Positions 1 through 8,960 of a stretch of DNA of 64,000 bases are shown piece by piece (within the stretch, counting starts at the first letter, position 1; each line of letters opens with the position of its first letter). This DNA is from Tridacna crocea (taxonomy: Eukaryota > Mollusca > Bivalvia > Cardiida > Cardiidae), in assembly GCA_943736015.1 (NCBI GenBank), contig OX031072.1:15093501-15157500 (forward strand). Direction: 5' to 3'. A program made the position numbers and the translations under genes. The notes under the pieces are model-generated. The model had not been told where the DNA came from and made no database searches. It saw nothing but the letters and a program-made list of their open reading frames with translations.

Positions 1-138
1 TAGCATTTTCTCCTTTTTCAACCATGTTTTCTACACCGCTAGAAACAAATTGCAATTTTTGAGTTAAGCTTATTTTGTCGTCTGCCAGTGCCTTCAATTT
101 GGACAAGATCAAAATTTTGTCGTCTGGTACAGGGTTAA
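1..138 (+). mobile_element. MITE-A, right half, cut by window edge
   Basis: The window opens inside the palindrome arm (ATTTTCTCC) and runs to the right end, GTACAGGGTTAA. The left half lies outside the window. Confidence 0.8.
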
Positions 139-148
139 CTGGATGGTT

Positions 149-375
149 TTAACTCTTTCCCAAACAATCCCTGGTTTTCACGCCCTGAGAGAGAAGCCTT
201 TTGAAAACACTGTCGGAAAAGGAGAAAATGCTGGTAACCAGCATTTTCTGCTTTTCCCACAATGTTTTCTATCCTGCTGGAAACAAATTTCAGTCTTTGA
301 CTTACTTTTATTTTCACATCTGCACATGCTCTCAATTTGGGCCAGTCTAAAATTTTGCCATTTGGTAAAGAATTG
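149..375 (+). mobile_element. MITE-A, full-length forward copy
   Basis: The left end is TTAACTCTTTCCCAAACAATC. A palindrome follows, centred on GCTGGTAACCAGC. The right end, TTTGGTAAAGAATTG, has lost its TTAA. Short open frames across this element family are products of the palindrome, not genes. Confidence 0.85.
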
Positions 376-570
376 CTCAACAATATCTCGCGACAACACC
401 TTTAGTATTTTCTAATGCATTTTGAGTTATCTACACAATCTAGGGTTTGGATTCACACGTACATGTAGATTAGATCTATAGAGACTGTTAAAACACTTAA
501 TCATCAATGCAGTTTTCGAGCAAAGTTTTTATTGGTTTTGAACACCGTCTAGATTCTTTGTATTTGAACT

Positions 571-1360
571 TAAAGGTGGGTATTTAGAATTTTCACATCA
601 CACCAAATTAAAAAAAAAAAAATATATATATATATATATCATTGAAGTTTATATGAAAAAACAATACAAATCATCAATAATTAAGAATCATTAAATTACT
701 AAAAGAAATTTTTTGATGGTGTTCCCTTTACCCATTACCACACAATCTCTACTATTGACGCCCCTGAGAAAGAAGCCTTTTGAAAACACTATGGGAAAAG
801 GAGAAAATGCTGGTAACCAGCATTTTCTTCTTTTCCCACAGTGTTTTCTACCCTTCCTAGAACAAATTTCTATTTTTTAGTCATCTTTATTTTATCGTCT
901 GCAAATGGTTTCAATTTGTACCAGTCTAAAATTTTGTCCTGCGGTAAAGAGTTAAAAGGCTACGTAGCCTCTTAGGCTATATTTAGATTTCGGGCCAAAA
1001 ATCAATAAAGCATTGCTGGAATGTCAAGTGACTGGCATGTGATCAATAACGCTTAAATTCTATTGCATAACAAACATGTAATAATTATTTTCCATAATGT
1101 CTCCTTCAGACGGATGTTTGAAACTTTGTCTGTGTTTTCCTGTATTTAGATGAGAGAATTGATAATCTAAAAATAGAATGTGTCTCCCGTTGGTGTCAAC
1201 GTGGTCCGTAATAAATCTGTAATTTCTCCTGTTAGCGGATGGTTTCCGACTATTGGGAATTTATGTACGCGAATTAAAAGGCTATGGGAGTATAAGGATG
1301 ATTTTTTGGCATTTTTGTAAATGTTCGTCCCAAAATCTGAAGGGCCACCTTTAATCATTT
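571..1360. repeat. Repeat family G, interrupted by a MITE-A
   Basis: The ends are inverted: TTAAAGGTGGGTATT on the left and GGGCCACCTTTAA on the right. The interior (about 960-1360) matches 29247-29632 in reverse, including the TGTCAAGTGACTGGCA block and the CCCAAAATCTGAAGGGCC end. A MITE-A at 727-955 splits it. A poly-A/(AT)n run sits at 609-640. No coding potential is visible. Confidence 0.6.
727..955 (+). mobile_element. MITE-A nested in repeat G
   Basis: Forward copy from TTTACCCATTACCACAC to GGTAAAGAGTTAA. G-family sequence lies on both sides, so this insertion is younger than the G copy. Confidence 0.85.
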
Positions 1361-1428
1361 GTCGTCTGCAAATACCATGAAAATGGACGAGTTTAAAAAG
1401 TTTTTTTCGTTTAGTATAAAGTTAACTT

Positions 1429-1657
1429 TTAAACTTTTTACCACACAATGACGACTTTTAACGCCCCTGAGGAAGACGCCTTTGGAAAACATTGTGGGAA
1501 AAGGAGAAAATGCTGGTTACCAGCATTTTCTCCTTTTCCCACAAAGTTTTCTACCCTATCAAAGCAAGATTGCACCATTTCAGCCACTCTGAAATTTCGT
1601 CTGCAAGTGCTTTCAATTTGGATAAATCTAAAATTTTGCTGTGTGGTAACGGGTTAA
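1429..1657 (+). mobile_element. MITE-A, full-length forward copy
   Basis: TTAA is present at both ends (1429 and 1654). The palindrome is centred near 1516 with arms reading ACATTGTGGGAAAAGG and its complement. The right arm has the variant CACAAAGTTTTC. A poly-A run follows at about 1676-1694. Confidence 0.85.
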
Positions 1658-1849
1658 AGCCCTTCTCCCCCCTCAAAAAAAAAAAAAAAAAAAATCTTTT
1701 CAACTTTTGTAGATTAAGCTCAGACGGCAAAAGACCTGCTATGATTCTTATTTCTAGACTTTAGTGTCTTTAGATTATTGTGCGCTAAGGCTAATGCAGT
1801 AGCGATTTGCGCTCTAACTACATGTATGGAAGATATTTGGTTTTTTTCG

Positions 1850-2240
1850 GTGAAAGAAATTTATAAATTTATTTCATCCAGTGAACATCACCGGTATTTT
1901 TTTCACGAGTGGCGATCTTTTAAACCCCCCCCCCACCCCGGAAAAAAATATATTTTATTTTTACTTCTGACCCCTTTTTGATGGGATTTCGTCAAATCAA
2001 GTAGAGTTTTTTCTCAGAATACCCCTGTGGTGTGCCCCACATAGGAACGCACTACAATATTACGTAAAGCGCGAAAAACGCAGAGTCTGTGCGTGTAAAT
2101 TACGTCATATTTATTTTCCTGTGATTGAATGGCAATCGTTTCTAACCTAGGAAACAAGAGCGCGGGAACTACTGATTCCACCTTCAACTGAAGAGTTAGA
2201 GAATATGAAATAGGTATTTTTCACCGTTCGTAAAGTTCTA
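1850..2240 (-). repeat. Repeat family K, copy 1 (reverse)
   Basis: The reverse complement matches 21240-21640 and 61080-61410. Shared blocks are GAAGGCGGAA (diverged here), GACGTAATTTAC, TTTACGTAATATTGT and a quasi-palindromic tail with CACGAGTGG. It lies directly upstream of the first visible exon of the membrane-protein gene. Function and class are unknown. Confidence 0.5.
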
Positions 2241-2321
2241 CGAAATATCAAACCACATTCCTCCATTATTTCACGATAATCTACAGCAAAGCATAAATTA
2301 ATATCTATTATGTTTTAACAG

Positions 2322-2458
2322 ATCGAATTCTGGTCTTGCTGGCATCATTGTGGCAGCCATTATTTTGAAAATGGTGTTCTGGATTGCCTGCTGCATGATA
2401 ATTCGCCGGCGCCGACAGGCGGTCATTGTTCAGAGAGTGATGGTTCCCCAGACTACAG
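2322..2458 (+). CDS. Transmembrane exon of the Shisa/CYYR1-like gene
   Basis: The acceptor is ttttaacag before position 2322; the donor is CTACAG|gtaagac after 2458. The exon enters in phase 2 and leaves in phase 1. The frame is open throughout and encodes SNSGLAG, the transmembrane segment, RRRRQAVIVQRV and MVPQTT. Confidence 0.65.
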
Positions 2459-3465
2459 GTAAGACTCTCCGTAAAATGTACGAGGGTTGTCCGAAATGTA
2501 CTTGGAGTTTTCCTATAACGCATCGATATAATATCAAAATTAGGTGACGAGTTATTCGATAAAATAAATAAATGCTACTAATTTCATCAAAATACAGTGA
2601 CTGAGTACAAGTTTACAAAGAATTTCGAAAGATATAAAAATAACATCACTGACTGCTACCCGGCGCGCGACCGCGACAAGACAATTTTAAACTTTTTCCA
2701 CCCAGTCACCACCAGTATGTATTCATTTTCTATAACAGACAATGCCTTTGTTCTCCCTGGCAATGTCGAAATTGTTTATCCAAGGGAGGTAAACACGTCA
2801 TCTTGCGCAATGTGAAAATCCCGGCCCTTTGGATACGTCATGCAAAATATGAGTCGTGCTTTGTGAAAAGGGGACTTAATGCATCGGCAAAATGCTTCGG
2901 TCCATGACAGCCTGCGCGGACTGCGCAGGCTGACATGGACCGAACCATTTTGCTATCTTTGATTTTTTTTACTTGTCAAAGTATCAGTATACCTCACGAT
3001 ACATTTGGTTACGAGACAAAAATGGATTTTTGGGAGCTTTATGATATTGTGATAACGGCTTGGTATCATACATCAAGGTGATGCATCCATGAAGCCCCCT
3101 GTTCCCAAAATACCATAACTCATATTTTTTTCAGTCAAAAATGCATGATACTTTGCCAGCTTCGACAGGCTGTCATTGTTCTGGGGGGTAAATACCCCAT
3201 ACTACAAGTATAGGTGTTGCGTATAAAAATATACTTTGAATGGTTAAAATTCGGGCTTGTATACTCTACTACAAAATAGTCACGGGGATAGGCGGGCACT
3301 CGGCAGCACTACTCGGGGGTAAAGGTGTTGGACGTGTGTAAGATCATCATCATCATCATCATCATCATCGTCATCTTCACCATCATCATAATCATCACAA
3401 TCATCATCATCACCACCACAAAAGCAATCATTAATCACAACCCCCACCACCACCAAACATACGAC

Positions 3466-3497
<32 letters not shown>

Positions 3498-3760
3498 CAT
3501 CATCATCACACAATCACAATCATCATCATCATCTTTTCAGACATAACAGAAGACAACATTCTTTACAAAGTATTTGTCGCCAAAAACCTTAATATGACTT
3601 CAACTTGTTTTTTACAGTGAGTGTAAGCAGCAACAACCAATACCATGCGGGATATGATCAGGCTGCTGCCATGGCAATGTCCCAGCCGCCGAGACCGAGT
3701 CCAGGAGTTATTGCCCCTCCACCCTACAAGCAGCCGTCAGCCATTCCTCCACCAAAATAA
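2322..3760 (+). CDS. Shisa/CYYR1-like single-pass membrane protein, last two exons (5' part missing)
   Basis: Two exons splice in phase to give about 93 residues with a stop. The first encodes a hydrophobic segment (GIIVAAIILKMVF, then WIACCMII) followed at once by RRRR, a stop-transfer signature placing the C-terminus in the cytoplasm. The second encodes a Gln/Pro/Tyr-rich tail with an APPPYKQP motif, a PPxY ligand for WW domains such as those of NEDD4-type ubiquitin ligases. A Cys-rich ectodomain, short transmembrane segment, basic stop and PPxY tail are typical of Shisa and CYYR1/WBP1-like proteins. The ectodomain exons are not seen here and probably lie upstream of the window, so the exact family is uncertain. 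The intron (2459-3617) holds a MITE-C, a decayed exon duplicate and an ATC microsatellite. Confidence 0.6.
2835..3120. mobile_element. MITE-C in the last intron
   Basis: The left end is GTGAAAAGGGGACTTAATG. The central hairpin AGCCTGCGC-GGACT-GCGCAGGCT sits near 2920-2950 between GGTCCATG and its complement. The trailing half contains TTGGTATCATACATC. An older, diverged copy. Confidence 0.65.
3141..3220 (+). pseudogene. Decayed duplicate of the transmembrane exon
   Basis: About 78 bases align with the 3' half of the exon ending at 2458. TGCATGATA, TCGACAGGC, TGTCATTGTTC, CCCC and ACTACA are shared in the same order, with roughly three quarters of bases identical by eye. The donor GGTAAG has become AGTATA and the frame is broken, so it should not be spliced or translated. 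It lies between the functional exon and the terminal exon, so it is a local exon duplication. Confidence 0.55.
3337..3535 (+). repeat. ATC trinucleotide microsatellite
   Basis: Two pure (ATC)n runs (about 3340-3370 and 3466-3507) are joined by imperfect units. It lies in the last intron. The Asp-rich and Ile-rich open frames across it are products of the repeat. Confidence 0.95.
3618..3760 (+). CDS. Terminal exon with PPPY motif, Shisa/CYYR1-like gene
   Basis: The acceptor cttgttttttacag has a good pyrimidine tract. The first two bases complete the Val codon split at the 2458 donor. The exon then encodes SVSSNNQYHAGYDQ, AAAMAMSQPPRPSPG, VIAPPPYKQPS and AIPPPK, and stops at TAA 3758-3760. After the stop the frame would read T-D-I-E, matching the V-D-I-E that is coding in the duplicate at 8213-8320. 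Confidence 0.65.
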
Positions 3761-3779
3761 ACGGACATTGAATTTCCAT

Positions 3780-3860
3780 AACTTTTTCCAGACGACAAAA
3801 TTATAGGCTGGACCAAATTTAAAACATTTGCAGTCGACAAATTAGATATTAGCCATGATC
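3780..3860 (-). mobile_element. MITE-A end fragment
   Basis: ACTTTTTCCAGACGACAAAA and the following GGCTGGACCAAAT and GCATTTGCAG match the right end of MITE-A in reverse. No palindrome is present. It starts a few bases after the terminal-exon stop, in the presumed 3' UTR. Confidence 0.5.
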
Positions 3861-3893
3861 TGACTACAGAGAGCTTCTCTGTGATTCATCATA

Positions 3894-4263
3894 TTAAGGT
3901 AAGACCTGTGTAAAGGAAAACAGCTATTTCCACTAAAATATCATCCTGAAAAATTAGCTACAATTAAAAATGAGTATTATTGAACTACTTTCACCTTTTC
4001 ATTTTGTCCATTTTTTCCTTCTTCGAATTATCATTTATAAATCTGAAACCACTATATTCTCAATTCAAATAGAGATAATAATTACCTCCCTTTTCAGAAA
4101 ACGAACAAAAGTGTCAAAAAATAATTTCAAGATAGATATAAACGGAATTTCTGATCCGTTAGAAATGAGCAAAAATATTATTTCTGCATAATTCCTTATT
4201 TATCCTTATTTATCAACCAGTTAGAATTTTCACCGGAAGTGTATTACACAGGTCTTACCTTAA
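3894..4263. mobile_element. TTAA-flanked TIR element, single copy here
   Basis: A perfect 20-bp terminal inverted repeat including the TTAA target, TTAAGGTAAGACCTGTGTAA, occurs at 3894-3913 and inverted at 4244-4263. The 370-bp AT-rich interior has no central palindrome. No second copy is recognised in the window. Ends and target site suggest a non-autonomous piggyBac-like element. Confidence 0.75.
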
Positions 4264-4289
4264 TTTATTTTTCATTTTCAATAATAGCA

Positions 4290-4350
4290 GACCGAATCAT
4301 GATGTACCCTGGTCCTTTGACATGCATAGAATTGACCAGAATAAAAAGAT
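4290..4350 (-). mobile_element. MITE-C tail fragment
   Basis: CTGGTCCTTTGACATGCA followed by GAATTGACCA is the reverse of the MITE-C segment TGGTCAATTTTCTG...TCCAAGGACCA. The hairpin is gone. Confidence 0.45.
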
Positions 4351-4363
4351 CAGTTGATGAAAG

Positions 4364-4680
4364 TGTCTGAATTATTGTGGGAAAAGGAGAAATTGCTGGT
4401 TAACCCCTTACCAAACAATCCCTGGTTTTTACGACCCTAAGATAGGAGCCTTTTGAAAACATTGCGGGAAAAGGAGAAAATGCTGGTAACCAGCATTTTC
4501 TCCTTTTCCCACAATGTTTTCTACCCTGCTGGAAACAAATTCTAATTTTTGAGTTCCATTTATTTTATCGTCTGTAATTGCTTTCAATTTGGACCAGTCT
4601 AAAATGTTGTCGTTTGGTAAAGGGTTAATAGCATTATCTCCATTTCCCACAATGTTTTTGAAGACCTTTTGCCTATGGAT
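4364..4680 (+). mobile_element. Old MITE-A remnant split by a younger MITE-A
   Basis: ATTGTGGGAAAAGGAGAAATT (4374 on) and TAGCATTATCTCCATTTCCC (4627 on) are two halves of one palindrome. A complete MITE-A (4400-4628) sits at the palindrome centre, flanked by TTAA. The uninterrupted counterpart is at 8965-9060. Confidence 0.65.
4400..4628 (+). mobile_element. MITE-A inserted in an older MITE-A
   Basis: TTAACCCCTTACCAAACAATC to TTTGGTAAAGGGTTAA. TTAA is duplicated at 4400-4403 and 4625-4628. The palindrome is centred near 4487 and is perfect apart from one base (GCGGG versus CCCAC). Confidence 0.9.
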
Positions 4681-4739
4681 CATTAACATACATGATTAGC
4701 GGAATAAACTTGTATCAAATGTTCTAATATTTAAGCTAT

Positions 4740-4833
4740 CCTAACGAAAAAGGGTACTTGAAAACATTTTTGGAAAAGGAGAAAACGCTGGTTACCGGCT
4801 TTATCTCCTGTACCAACAATGGTTTTTCCGCCT
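4740..4833 (+). mobile_element. Decayed MITE-A left part
   Basis: Imperfect palindrome: TTTGGAAAAGGAGAAAACGC, GGTTACCGGC, then TATCTCCTGTACC. It abuts the younger copy at 4834 and corresponds to 9240-9310 in the duplicated segment. Confidence 0.55.
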
Positions 4834-5062
4834 TTAACCCTTTACCACACAATCCTTAGTTGACGACCCCGAGATATAAGCCTTTTGAAAACATTGTGGG
4901 AAAAGGAGAAATGCTGGTAACCAGCATTTTCTCCTTTTTCCCCCACAATGTTTTCCACCCTTCCCAAAACAAATTTCTATTTTTGAGTCACTTTAATTTT
5001 ATCGTCAGCTAATGCTTTCAATTTGAACCAGTCTAAAATTTTGTCGTCTGGTAAAGAGTTAA
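4834..5062 (+). mobile_element. MITE-A with an empty site in the duplicate
   Basis: TTAACCCTTTACCACACAATC to GTCTGGTAAAGAGTTAA, with TTAA at 4834 and 5059. The duplicated segment at about 9320 reads CCCTGCTAAAGACAAA with no insertion, against CCTTTAA...TTAAAGACAAA here. Confidence 0.9.
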
Positions 5063-5063
5063 A

Positions 5064-5340
5064 GACAAAATTCCTTTCATAGTGAATCAAGTAATTTATC
5101 GTCTGCAAATACTTCCCATTTGAACCAGCCTATAATTTTATCGTCTGCTATTCTTTGACTTTCAACTACAAAGCACATGTGATACAGGGCTCCCAAGTTA
5201 CAGTAGTTGAAGGAAAGAAATTCATACATGTACTTTATATATAGATTTTTCTTTTCATAACATGAAAAACACTGTAGAAAAAGAGCAATTGCTTATGACA
5301 AGTTTTAATTTTTTTTCCCCACACCGAATTCTTTGCAAGG
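5064..5340 (+). repeat. Repeat M, copy 1 (end of segmental duplication)
   Basis: It matches 9340-9590 in order: AAATT(T/G)TATCGTCTG, TGCTATTCTTTGAC, AAAGCACATGTGATA, CTCCCAAGTTA, then a poly-T/C stretch. No coding potential is visible. Confidence 0.55.
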
Positions 5341-5611
5341 AACATCAACACTTATAAATGATAAATAAATGATAATAAATTATACAGCAAAGAGGCAGTT
5401 GCAACTGTGCTATTCATAGTAACGGTGTTGAAAATTTCACTATTCTGTAATACATACCGGCGATGCACCAATATGCTTTTATATGTGTTCAATGATCGAC
5501 AAAGGAAATTTTTTATTATTTTGTGATGGATCAATGGAAATTCAGAAACTTTTGATAATACCAAGAAAGCCATTACGGAATCATGGATCCATAATGACAA
5601 TTAACTTAATC
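5341..5611. other. No recognisable feature
   Basis: AT-rich sequence with TAAATGATAAATAAATGATA at 5355. No exon signals, palindrome or known repeat seen. Confidence 0.5.
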
Positions 5612-5730
5612 ATAAGATAGACCAATACTTGGGCATACTGAAAATTGACCAATAGCTAAAGGTTTCGGCCCAGGTCAGCCTGCGTCGATACTTTTGCAAA
5701 CAGAGAATGGCTCATGGAGATTGGAATTTT
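5612..5730 (-). mobile_element. MITE-C fragment, reverse
   Basis: CTTGGGCATACTGAAAATTGACCAATAGC leads to GGTTTCGGCCC, GGTCAGCCTGCG and TCGATACTTTTGC. The second hairpin arm is deleted. Confidence 0.6.
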
Positions 5731-5831
5731 TTCTTTTAATAATTACAGAGGCATTTCTGATGAGGGTATACTGTATATAAGGAGTTAAATGGTTCTATAT
5801 TTGTATATAATTTCCTAGTTCGTTTAACTTT

Positions 5832-6030
5832 TTAACCCATAACCACACAATCCCTACTTTTGACGAACTTGTGAAAGAGTCCTTTTAAAAACAATGTTGG
5901 AAAAGGAGAAAATGCTGGTATGAAGCATTTTCTCCTTTTCCCCCAATGTTTCCTAGTCTTCCCAAAACAAACTTCAAATGTTCAGTCACATTTATTTTGT
6001 CGTCTGCAAATGCTTTCAACTTGCTATGGT
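5832..6030 (+). mobile_element. MITE-A, right end truncated
   Basis: TTAACCCATAACCACACAATC start. The palindrome has a GGTATGAAGCA centre instead of GGTAACCAGCA. The sequence stops after TGCTTTCAACTTG. Confidence 0.75.
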
Positions 6031-6051
6031 ACTATGTATCACGGAAATACA

Positions 6052-6268
6052 TTAACCCTTTACCCCATAAGGCATTTCTATGGTATTTCTAATTGACCCT
6101 AAATAACAGCAAGGCTGAAGCAGTTTCTTATGTGTATATGACACCTTTTGAGAGCATAGAAAACATTTTGACAAAAGGCTTAATTGCTCGTCACGAGCGA
6201 TTTCACCTTTTGCCACAGTGTTTTCCAAAGGCTCCTACAAGCAATGTGTAGAAATGAGTAAAGGGTTA
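6052..6268 (-). mobile_element. MITE-A', full-length reverse copy
   Basis: TTAACCCTTTACCCCATAAGG to GAGTAAAGGGTTAGG. The palindrome reads AATTGCTCGTCACGAGC with flanking CAAAAGG arms. Same outer ends as MITE-A, unrelated interior. Matches 14122-14351 and 61931-62157. Confidence 0.8.
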
Positions 6269-6527
6269 GGCCCCTTTTTGTAAGGGAATGGCTCATATAC
6301 TTCGGGCTGACAGCGTTGAAGTAAATCAAATGCTTATTTTCCCGTCATGTTTTCAAATGCAGTCTTCTTAATCGAAGTAAAACGTCAAAACATTTCGGAT
6401 ATAAAAATTCTCCCTGAGAGATCCGTAGGAAAAACGTACCGTTATATATTTAGACAGACAACATGCTGTAAATAAGTTAGCACTTCTAGTTTAGTTGAAA
6501 ACATGTTCTTATTTTCCTGGGTTCTTT

Positions 6528-7763
6528 TATGCTCCCCGAAGGGCGAGCATATAGTCGCCGCTTCGTCTGTCCGTCCGTCCGTCCGTCCGTTGTCCGAAGC
6601 CATTTCTCCACAACCCCTGGACCAACTTGGATAAAACTTCATATATAAACTCCTTAGGGTAAGGCGCCGACGTATCTTTCTCGGTTTTTTTCATTTGACC
6701 CCGTGTCATGGAAAAAGGGGGCTTAATGCAAAATTGCATTTTTTACTAATATCTCATTCAGTTTTAGTCAAAATTTCATGAAACTTCATGGCTATATTGT
6801 TTATGCAAAGATTCAGCATGTGCCCTTGCTATTTTTAATATAGGCATTTTTTAAGTTGACGTTCTGTCATAGAAAAAGGGGGTTTCTTGCAAAATTCCAA
6901 TTTTTACTAATTTTTCATTCAGTTTTGGTCAAAATTTCATTAAACTTCATGGTTATATTGTTTTTTTCAAAGTTTCACCATGTGCTCTTGTTTTTTTTAT
7001 CTATGTATTTTTCAATTTGACCCTCTGTCATGCAAAAAGAGGGTTTCTTGTAAAATGCCAAGGAAAAAAGAGGCCTTAATGCAAAATTGCAATTTTTACT
7101 AATATCTCGTTCAGTTTTTGTCAAAATTTTGTGAAACTTCATGGTTATATCTTGTTTTACAAGTTTCAACATGTGCCCTTGTTATTTTCAATCTATGAAC
7201 TATTAATGCGCAAATACGTCTTTCCTGGTTTCTCAGTTTGAGGCTGCATCACGGAAAAAAGGGACTTAATGGAAAAAAATGTTTTTCACCTGTATCTCCT
7301 ACATCTGTGCTCAAAACTTTGTGAAATTTCAACTCTGAACTTGTTGGAACGTTGCCCAGGTACCTCTCTTCCAGTTTCTCAATTTCAGACTGCGTCACGG
7401 AAAAAGGGGGCTTCATGTAAAAAATCGTTTTATGTAATATTTACCACATGACTGCTCAGAATTCTGTGAAATTTCTAATTTTGAATTATTATTAAAAATG
7501 CCACAAATCACACACCAGTTGTATTTATTTCAATGATGCAATATTGCCTTATGGGAAAAGAGGGCTTAAAGGGGGCTTAGTGGGCTTTTTGTCCTCTACG
7601 AGTTTGTGTTGGCTATCTCTAAGATAGTAATTTCCTTTTCACTGTAACTTTTGGGGGCATGAACAGGTCCTTTTAGGATAAAATAAGTAAATTTATATCA
7701 ATTTCATATATTTTATGACAAGCACTTGTTCGGGGAGCATAACCCGTCTCTGACGGCTCTTGT
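6528..7763 (-). mobile_element. Element Y: HINE/pearl-like, with tandem core and (ACGG)n tract
   Basis: Read on the minus strand it starts ACAAGAG, then a hairpin CCGTC-AGA-GACGG, then TTATGCTCCCCGAAC. It ends with (ACGG)n at 6592-6556 and a hairpin whose arm GGGGAGCATAA pairs with the start. The core holds three to four imperfect units of about 160-190 bp (ACTAATATCTCATTCAGTTTT near 6743, 6903 and 7096). Terminal hairpins, subterminal inverted repeats and a tandem core match Helentron-derived non-autonomous elements. No coding capacity. Confidence 0.65.
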
Positions 7764-8212
7764 TTTTCGTGTAATCAAGTTCTTTTTTACTGTATATGCT
7801 TTTGTCTTTTTTCAAAAAATAAATTCACACCTTTATTAAAAATTCATGTCTGTTTGTTTGTTTCCTTTCAGTTCAAGTTCCGAAACTTGAGTTTCCGGTG
7901 CTATTGGAACAAGATCAAGAAATTTAAAAAATAATATTGAAATATTATTTGATAACGAGCTCAGCTCGTTTTGTGGTAACACCGTCCTAGATTTTTAAAA
8001 AATACAACTCCAACTTCGTTCTGGGTTTTTGTCTAAATCTAGATGATGATGACCAAAAAATCGTGTCTTCCGGTTGGTCGCATAGCTTTACACGTAGCAC
8101 AATCTTTCGCACATTTACCTGATTGGTCAAAAATGACAACATTATAATATTTTACCGATCGGGAACAAAAAACGTTGTCAGTTTAACGAGTAGTTTATGT
8201 AATTACCTTGGT

Positions 8213-8320
8213 ACCATGGCAATGTCCCAGCCGCTGAGACCTGAACCCGGATTTATGGACCCTCCACCGTACGAGCAGCCGGCAGCTGTTCCTCCATCAA
8301 AATTAGTGGATATTGAATGA
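8213..8320 (+). CDS. Duplicate terminal exon (PPPY tail); alternative exon or pseudo-exon
   Basis: Parallels 3655-3760 base for base with few gaps. It encodes TMAMSQPLRPEPGFM, DPPPYEQPAAV and PPSKLVDIE, then TGA. The PPPY motif is kept. Compared with the first copy the frame runs five residues further, because AAATTAGTGGA replaces AAATAAACGGA. I found no AG upstream in the phase needed to join the 2458 donor, so splicing to that gene is not supported by sequence alone. It could be an alternative last exon of an unseen paralogue or a recent pseudo-exon kept open by chance. Confidence 0.45.
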   Translation, partial: TMAMSQPLRPEPGFMDPPPYEQPAAVPPSKLVDIE

Positions 8321-8399
8321 TCTTCCATGACTCCTCACTTAACAACAAGATGTTAGGTTTTGCTACACTGATCGATTAACGGTGGGCATATTGAAAAAT

Positions 8400-8630
8400 T
8401 AGCAATGAATTGTGACAAGGGGAATCAATGTGCCTGCGAAAAGTATCGGCCAAGGTCAGCCTGCGCAAGCTGATCTGGGCCGAAACTTCTCGCTATTGGT
8501 CAGTTTTCTGTATGTCCAAGGACTATTTTACCTCATGATTAAGTTAGTTGTTTTAAAAAAGTAACTTTTATTGATCCATAATTATGCGATGACTTGCCTG
8601 GTATCATGGGTAATCTATTTAGTCAAACAA
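8400..8630 (+). mobile_element. MITE-C, forward copy
   Basis: GTGACAAGGGGAATCAATG, AAAAGTATCGGCC, hairpin AGCCTGCGC-AA-GCTGATC (one arm shortened), CTATTGGTCAGTTTTCTG, then GGTATCATGGG. Confidence 0.7.
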
Positions 8631-8639
8631 CCGTCTGGT

Positions 8640-8960
8640 TCAGAGGGTAGAATGGTCCTTGCACATGCAGAAAATGAACGGTAGCGAAAAGTTTCGGCCC
8701 ATGTCAGCCTGCGCGAACTGCGCAGGCCGACATGGGTCGATACTTTTTGCAAATGCGTTAGTTCCCCATGTCACATTTCATAGCTAATCTTTATGTTCCC
8801 TATGTCACATTTCATAGCTAATCTTTGTTCCCTATGTCACATTTCATAGCTAATCTTTATGTTCCCCATGTCACATTTCATAGCTAATCTTTGTATGCTA
8901 AGATTTCAAATGCAAACGCATTAAGCCCCTTTTTTCCATGATTGCCCTTTTTCATGATTG
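8640..8960 (-). mobile_element. MITE-C, reverse copy with internal tandem repeat
   Basis: Starts GGTCCTTGCACATGCAGAAAA. Has the hairpin AGCCTGCGC-GAACT-GCGCAGGC. The right end, GCATTAAGCCCCTTTTTTCC, is the complement of the family's left end. A four-unit tandem repeat fills the space between hairpin and end. Confidence 0.65.
8760..8895 (+). repeat. Tandem repeat, about 33-36 bp x 4
   Basis: Units GTTCCC(C/T)ATGTCACATTT plus CATAGCTAATCTTT(AT) occur four times, near 8762, 8799, 8829 and 8864. Units alternate between 36-37 and about 30-34 bases. It lies inside a MITE-C. Confidence 0.85.

Noticed and set aside
135-399. Recurrent small proteins reading LPN(D/G)KILDWSKLKA or ENAGYQHFLLFPQCF
   Set aside because: They recur wherever MITE-A occurs, in all frames and both strands, and reflect the palindrome rather than a gene family.
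3280-3546. Asp-rich or Ile-rich proteins
   Set aside because: Translations of the ATC microsatellite in different frames.
8760-8895. CRISPR-like short repeats
   Set aside because: Contiguous tandem units without spacers, inside a MITE-C.
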